Origin: Aureobasidium sp. EXF-3400
Taxonomy: Eukaryota; Ascomycota; Dothideomycetes; Dothideales; Saccotheciaceae
Assembly (NCBI GenBank): GCA_024195585.1
Contig: SWBL01000340.1
Span: forward strand, 1-54,758
Length of the DNA: 54,758 bases
Direction of reading: 5' to 3'
Part shown: positions 52,152 through 54,758 of the stretch, piece after piece
Layout: each line of letters begins with the position of its first letter
Position numbering within the stretch: the first letter of the stretch is position 1
Notes under the pieces: generated by a model
Databases searched by the model: none
Seen by the model: the letters and a program-made list of their open reading frames with translations, nothing else
Told to the model about the DNA's origin: nothing
Translations under genes and position numbers: made by a program

Positions 52152-52266
52152 GCTATTAAAAGGCATAATGGTTTCTATACTAGAGCTACATCCGAAGAGA
52201 TCTGATTAAATGTCGTGTCTCGATGTACAGTATCCCGTTTCTCAGAGTATTGTGCGTTTCGATAGC
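52152..52266. repeat. Foldback repeat module E (115 bp)
   Basis: The ends are GCTATTAAAAGGCATAATGG and AGTATTGTGCGTTTCGATAGC. The bases just left of this copy (GCGATGTCCTCGCTAT) resemble those left of the copy at 51857, so the pair may come from a local duplication. Confidence 0.7.
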
Positions 52267-52377
52267 TACATGCGTGTTCAATCACAACACGAACAGCGGG
52301 CCATTTCGACAGCACCACAGCCTTTGTTAGATTTTCACGCAACTCTGCATCTCTACGTATCTATCTCATTACATCAC

Positions 52378-52647
52378 CATGAAGTCGAACAAGCGCAGCA
52401 AGACGAATACGCATACTCTCGAAGAATCTGAGAAATTTGACTAACAGACCGCGAAAAGGTCAGCAAGAAGTTACAAGCTGCGCTGGAATGCCGTGACCCT
52501 AATGACCCATTATAGATCCAGAAGAACCCTAATTACACCAACTCTCGTTGTGCGTTTAAGCTGCTGAACGACGATGTGGAGTCGTATAAGAACATCGATG
52601 ATGATGATGCTGCTGCTTTCCCTCTCACAGGCAGTCAAGCACGCTAG
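52378..52647 (+). pseudogene. Decayed coding fragment with in-frame stops
   Basis: One reading frame gives protein-like text: HEVEQAQQDEYAYSRR, LTDREKVSKKLQAALECRDP and CAFKLLNDDVESYKNIDDDD. It is broken by stops at 52429-52431 (TGA), 52438-52440 (TGA) and 52513-52515 (TAG), each one C-to-T change away from CGA or CAG. The family is not recognised. It lies between repeat modules E and F, and possibly belonged to the same gene as the open frame at 53064. Confidence 0.4.
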
Positions 52648-52786
52648 AGGACGGCGGCAAACAAACGTCTTGCCGCTATCCTTTCAAAGATGATCCAGGA
52701 CTTCGCTCTGATGAGTAAAATCTCGAGGCACATAACTTCATCATGAACCTGCGACCTCCCCGTGTGCAAAGGTACGCCACGTGTGT

Positions 52787-52902
52787 ACTATCAAAATGCA
52801 CAATACTCTCGAGAGACAGAGTAGTATCCATCGAGAAGCAGTCTGTTCCCGGCTCTCCTTGGATGTATTTCAAATCTAGGAATTACTATGCCTTTCTATG
52901 GC
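52787..52902. repeat. Foldback repeat module F (116 bp), outer terminus on the left
   Basis: It is preceded by CTCCCCGTGTGCAAAGGT (from 52756), the outer terminus in opposite orientation to B-D. The ends are ACTATCAAAATGCACAATAC and ATTACTATGCCTTTCTATGGC. The inner pair is GTATCCATCGAGAAG and CTCTCCTTGGATGTA. Confidence 0.75.
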
Positions 52903-53063
52903 TACCGCATGTAAGGAGAGACAAACAACATCTGCACACACTTTTTCTATGTGTTCTTTAATTCTTTCTGAAACATAGTCATGCACCCAACCCTACACTC
53001 AAGTCCTTCGTCTGCATACTGGAACACCTACGTGTCCAACCTCGCGTCAAACTCCCGCTCAAC

Positions 53064-53570
53064 ATGGTCCCGGCCTGGATGAGGCCCAAGCCTAAGACTG
53101 CGGGACCTAAATTCTGGAAATCAGAGGCCATGCAACGGGTCGACAGTCTTTCGAAGAAGACTTTCACTCTCTGCTACTCGCCTCGTCTAGATAACCCAGA
53201 CAGCAGAGATGATGTGGAGGAGAATTTTGAAAAGGCTGCGGGAGACAGGGTCGAGCCATTGGTCGCTACTCCAGAAGACTTCTTGATCGATCCTCGGTTA
53301 TACGATTCGCTACCATCGCTGGGGGACCAAGTTCGTCGACAGCTACGCTGTCATATCTTCCGTACGAATCTTTCCACGGTCGTGATGAAGTACAAACGGA
53401 AAGAGACAGATGGCATCTTCGAAATGTCGGCCGATTTGCTAAACGACGACTGGACTGTCATCAAGCCCATCCTCCATGACAAAGCCAACGATGATTTCAA
53501 CGTTCAGGTCGGCTTGTGGGCACGAGACTACGAAAGCACGCAGAACATCTTTGGAGAAACCGAGCATTAG
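53064..53570 (+). CDS. Hypothetical 168-aa protein or 3' gene fragment inside the repeat patch
   Basis: The open frame starts MVPAWMRPKPKTAGPKFWKS and contains FTLCYSPRLDNPDSRDDVEE, LPSLGDQVRRQLRCHIFRTN and KPILHDKANDDFNVQVGLWA, with balanced, protein-like composition. The same frame is open for 102 nt upstream of the ATG (KSFVCILEHLRVQPRVKLPL). A TAG that could be a splice acceptor sits at 52976-52978. The annotated start may therefore be internal and the true gene longer or truncated. I recognise no domain. It is wedged between modules F and G with no neighbouring intact gene. It could be a live orphan gene or a remnant. Confidence 0.45.
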   Translation: MVPAWMRPKPKTAGPKFWKSEAMQRVDSLSKKTFTLCYSPRLDNPDSRDDVEENFEKAAGDRVEPLVATPEDFLIDPRLYDSLPSLGDQVRRQLRCHIFRTNLSTVVMKYKRKETDGIFEMSADLLNDDWTVIKPILHDKANDDFNVQVGLWARDYESTQNIFGETEH

Positions 53571-53664
53571 GAGTAAAGCAATCGCGCTCGAGACGTAGAG
53601 TAATTGGATTGTGGTTCGGACCCTTTCACCATCTCCCTGTGTGCAAAGATATGTCATATAGACA

Positions 53665-53780
53665 GCTATAAAGATACACAGTTGCTTTAGCAGACAGGAA
53701 GCGCCCACTAAGAGTCGTAAAAGTTTCGGCTCTCTCTGGACTTGCTCTACCATCTAGACGTTGTTATGCATTTTTATAAC
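53665..53780. repeat. Foldback repeat module G (116 bp)
   Basis: The ends are GCTATAAAGATACACAGTTG and TTGTTATGCATTTTTATAAC. The inner arms are GCCCACTAAGAGTCG and CGGCTCTCTCTGGAC. It is the left module of the 377-bp element. Confidence 0.75.
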
Positions 53781-53863
53781 ATCTAACCTCTGTAGGAGAA
53801 GCCTAGGAGTAAGGCATAAGTCTGCATCTCCTATCCCCTCCTACGACGGCCTACAGAGTAAAC

Positions 53864-53979
53864 GCTATAAAAAGGCACAGTAACTTTGAGATTGGAGATG
53901 TGTCCAAGGAAAGCTAAGCATTTGTCGCTTTTCTATGGATACTATTCTAATTCTCGAAAGTATTGTGCATTTCTATAGC
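53864..53979. repeat. Foldback repeat module H (116 bp)
   Basis: The ends are GCTATAAAAAGGCACAGTAA and AGTATTGTGCATTTCTATAGC. The inner arms are GTGTCCAAGGAAAGC and GCTTTTCTATGGATAC. It is the right module of the 377-bp element, preceded by GAGTAAAC as in module C. Confidence 0.8.
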
Positions 53980-54009
53980 TATCTATGTGACATATCTTTG
54001 CACAGGGAG

Positions 54010-54377
54010 GCAGGATTCACCGACGCGCTCTGTGACAATGTAACGCACATGGGAAGGATCCTTGCTCCAACCCAGCGATTGTGCTCGAAGCACATTGAGA
54101 TGATGCTTCCAGTTCTACATGGTTTACTTAGGCGCTTGAGGTTTTCAATGGTTTGTAAGGACTAGCACAAGTTGCACATCAAAGTCAAATCACACAATGG
54201 AAGAATCAGAATAAGGTGGTGGGAAAAGACATTGAACGTTTGAGAGCTTTTGCCATGAGCTGCATTCTACTTGTGATGCAGAGCCCGTGGGTTGTCATGA
54301 AATCGAATACAATGCCTTTCCGTTTGCGCCATGCTCCACCCAAAAATCAACCAGTTTTGTCGTCGTCAAGAGAACAT
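54010..54377. other. Intergenic between the repeat patch and rpl7
   Basis: These 368 bp should include the rpl7 3' untranslated region near 54300-54377. No other feature was recognised. Confidence 0.4.
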
Positions 54378-54758
54378 TTAGTTCATGCGGGCAACAAGAG
54401 TAGAGATCTGCTCCTCTCTGTTTCCAAGATCTCCACCTTCGATAAAGTGGTTGAACCATAAGGGGGTTAGCTTGATGTTGTAGAGAGGGGAATGATTGAT
54501 GATGAACATACCTTGCGCTTGTGGAAGCCACCGAGAGGGTTGGAAAGCTTGAAGGGCCAGAGGAAGTTGGAAGCCTGCTTGAAGTTGGGTCCAACAGTGA
54601 AGATCTCGTGGATGAGATCCTCCATGCAGACGATGCCGTACTGGCCAAGGTTCTCCTCGACGATGGCGTTGTCGGAAAGAGCGATGCGCTGCTTGTTGAC
54701 CTTACCGTAACCACGCTTGTAGACGAGCTCACGGACAGTCTTGAGGTTGGGGTAACCC
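54378..54758 (-). CDS. rpl7: 60S ribosomal protein L7 (uL30), partial at the window edge
   Basis: This is the C-terminal half of cytosolic ribosomal protein L7. From the window edge the frame reads [60 protein letters not shown] and [18 protein letters not shown], ending at 54512 with a GTATGT donor. The last exon supplies [20 protein letters not shown] and VARMN before the stop at 54378. The join is odd: a branch-site CTAAC is followed by CCCCCTTATGG, with no AG where the family alignment would want one. The only in-frame AG lies before the CTAAC (intron 54511-54471, 41 nt) and adds five residues, LTPLW. Gene identity is secure; the splice site is not. Confidence 0.9.

Larger units (their letters stand above)
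53633..54009. mobile_element. 377-bp foldback/MITE-like element with long terminal inverted repeats
   Basis: The left terminus is CTCCCTGTGTGCAAAGATAT and the right terminus is its inverted counterpart, ATATCTTTGCACAGGGAG, so the ends are 18-20 bp near-perfect inverted repeats. They extend inward through GTCATATAGACAGCTATA and TATAGCTATCTATGTGAC. Inside are module G (53665-53780), an 83-bp spacer and module H (53864-53979). There is no open reading frame of note, as expected for a non-autonomous element. I see no clear target-site duplication. Confidence 0.7.

Noticed and set aside
51674..52205. Short plus-strand frames ending in similar text (VLAIRSHNGF and VLAIKRHNGF)
   Set aside because: The similarity comes from the left ends of two related repeat modules being translated in the same phase, not from real proteins.

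Overview
The window is nuclear DNA of a filamentous ascomycete fungus. The signs are short GT-AG introns (about 45-125 nt) with CTAAC/CTGAC-type branch sites in most genes, compact mixed-strand gene order without operons, and fungal families such as DUF3245, a DEF1-type CUE protein, an HMT1-type ABC transporter and a Clg1-type cyclin. A Dothideomycete is my best guess, at low confidence and from general resemblance only. I assembled exons by eye from splice signals, reading frame and family knowledge; none has been checked by alignment.

Layout. 1-8.4 kb: partial succinyl-CoA ligase beta (-), DUF3245 protein (+), dolichyl-phosphate mannosyltransferase (+), an F-box-like protein (-), tRNA-dihydrouridine synthase Dus4 (-), a CTD-kinase-type cyclin (-) and TMA7 (+). 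8.5-18 kb: a coiled-coil protein (-), a Dap1/MAPR cytochrome-b5-like protein (+), mitoribosomal bL9m (+), an SR splicing factor with a 6-nt microexon (-) and ETF-ubiquinone oxidoreductase (+). 18-32 kb: aldo-keto reductase (-), a HAD-IIA/CECR5 phosphatase (+), an unknown 416-aa protein (-), DEF1 (+), an ER-type membrane protein (+) and galactokinase (-). 32-43 kb: a repeat-bearing intergenic stretch, a processive GT2 glycosyltransferase (-), more repeats, an HMT1-like ABC transporter (+) and a Clg1-like cyclin (-). 43-51 kb: a tRNA-Arg gene carrying an intron-like insert, a MaoC-type hydratase (+), proteasome ATPase Rpt5 (-), trimethyllysine dioxygenase (-) and a ferric-reductase-like flavocytochrome (-). 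51-54.4 kb: a gene-poor, repeat-rich patch with decayed coding sequence. 54.4 kb to the end: partial ribosomal protein L7 (-).

Most genes are unrelated housekeeping neighbours. The loose themes are mitochondrial or peroxisomal lipid and carnitine metabolism (ETF-QO, trimethyllysine dioxygenase, MaoC hydratase, succinyl-CoA ligase) and translation (TMA7, Dus4, L7, bL9m, tRNA).

Two observations stand out. (1) The tRNA-Arg(CCG) gene at 43205-43350 is interrupted inside its D-stem by a 64-nt segment with every hallmark of a spliceosomal intron (GTGCGT ... CTAAC ... CAG). Removing it restores a clean cloverleaf. (2) A family of near-palindromic modules of almost constant length (115-116 bp), with conserved inverted ends and a shared 30-32 bp outer terminus, occurs at least nine times. 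All copies lie in two intergenic patches (32.4-35.8 kb and 51.6-54.0 kb). One copy pair forms a 377-bp element with long terminal inverted repeats, which looks like an undescribed foldback/MITE family.
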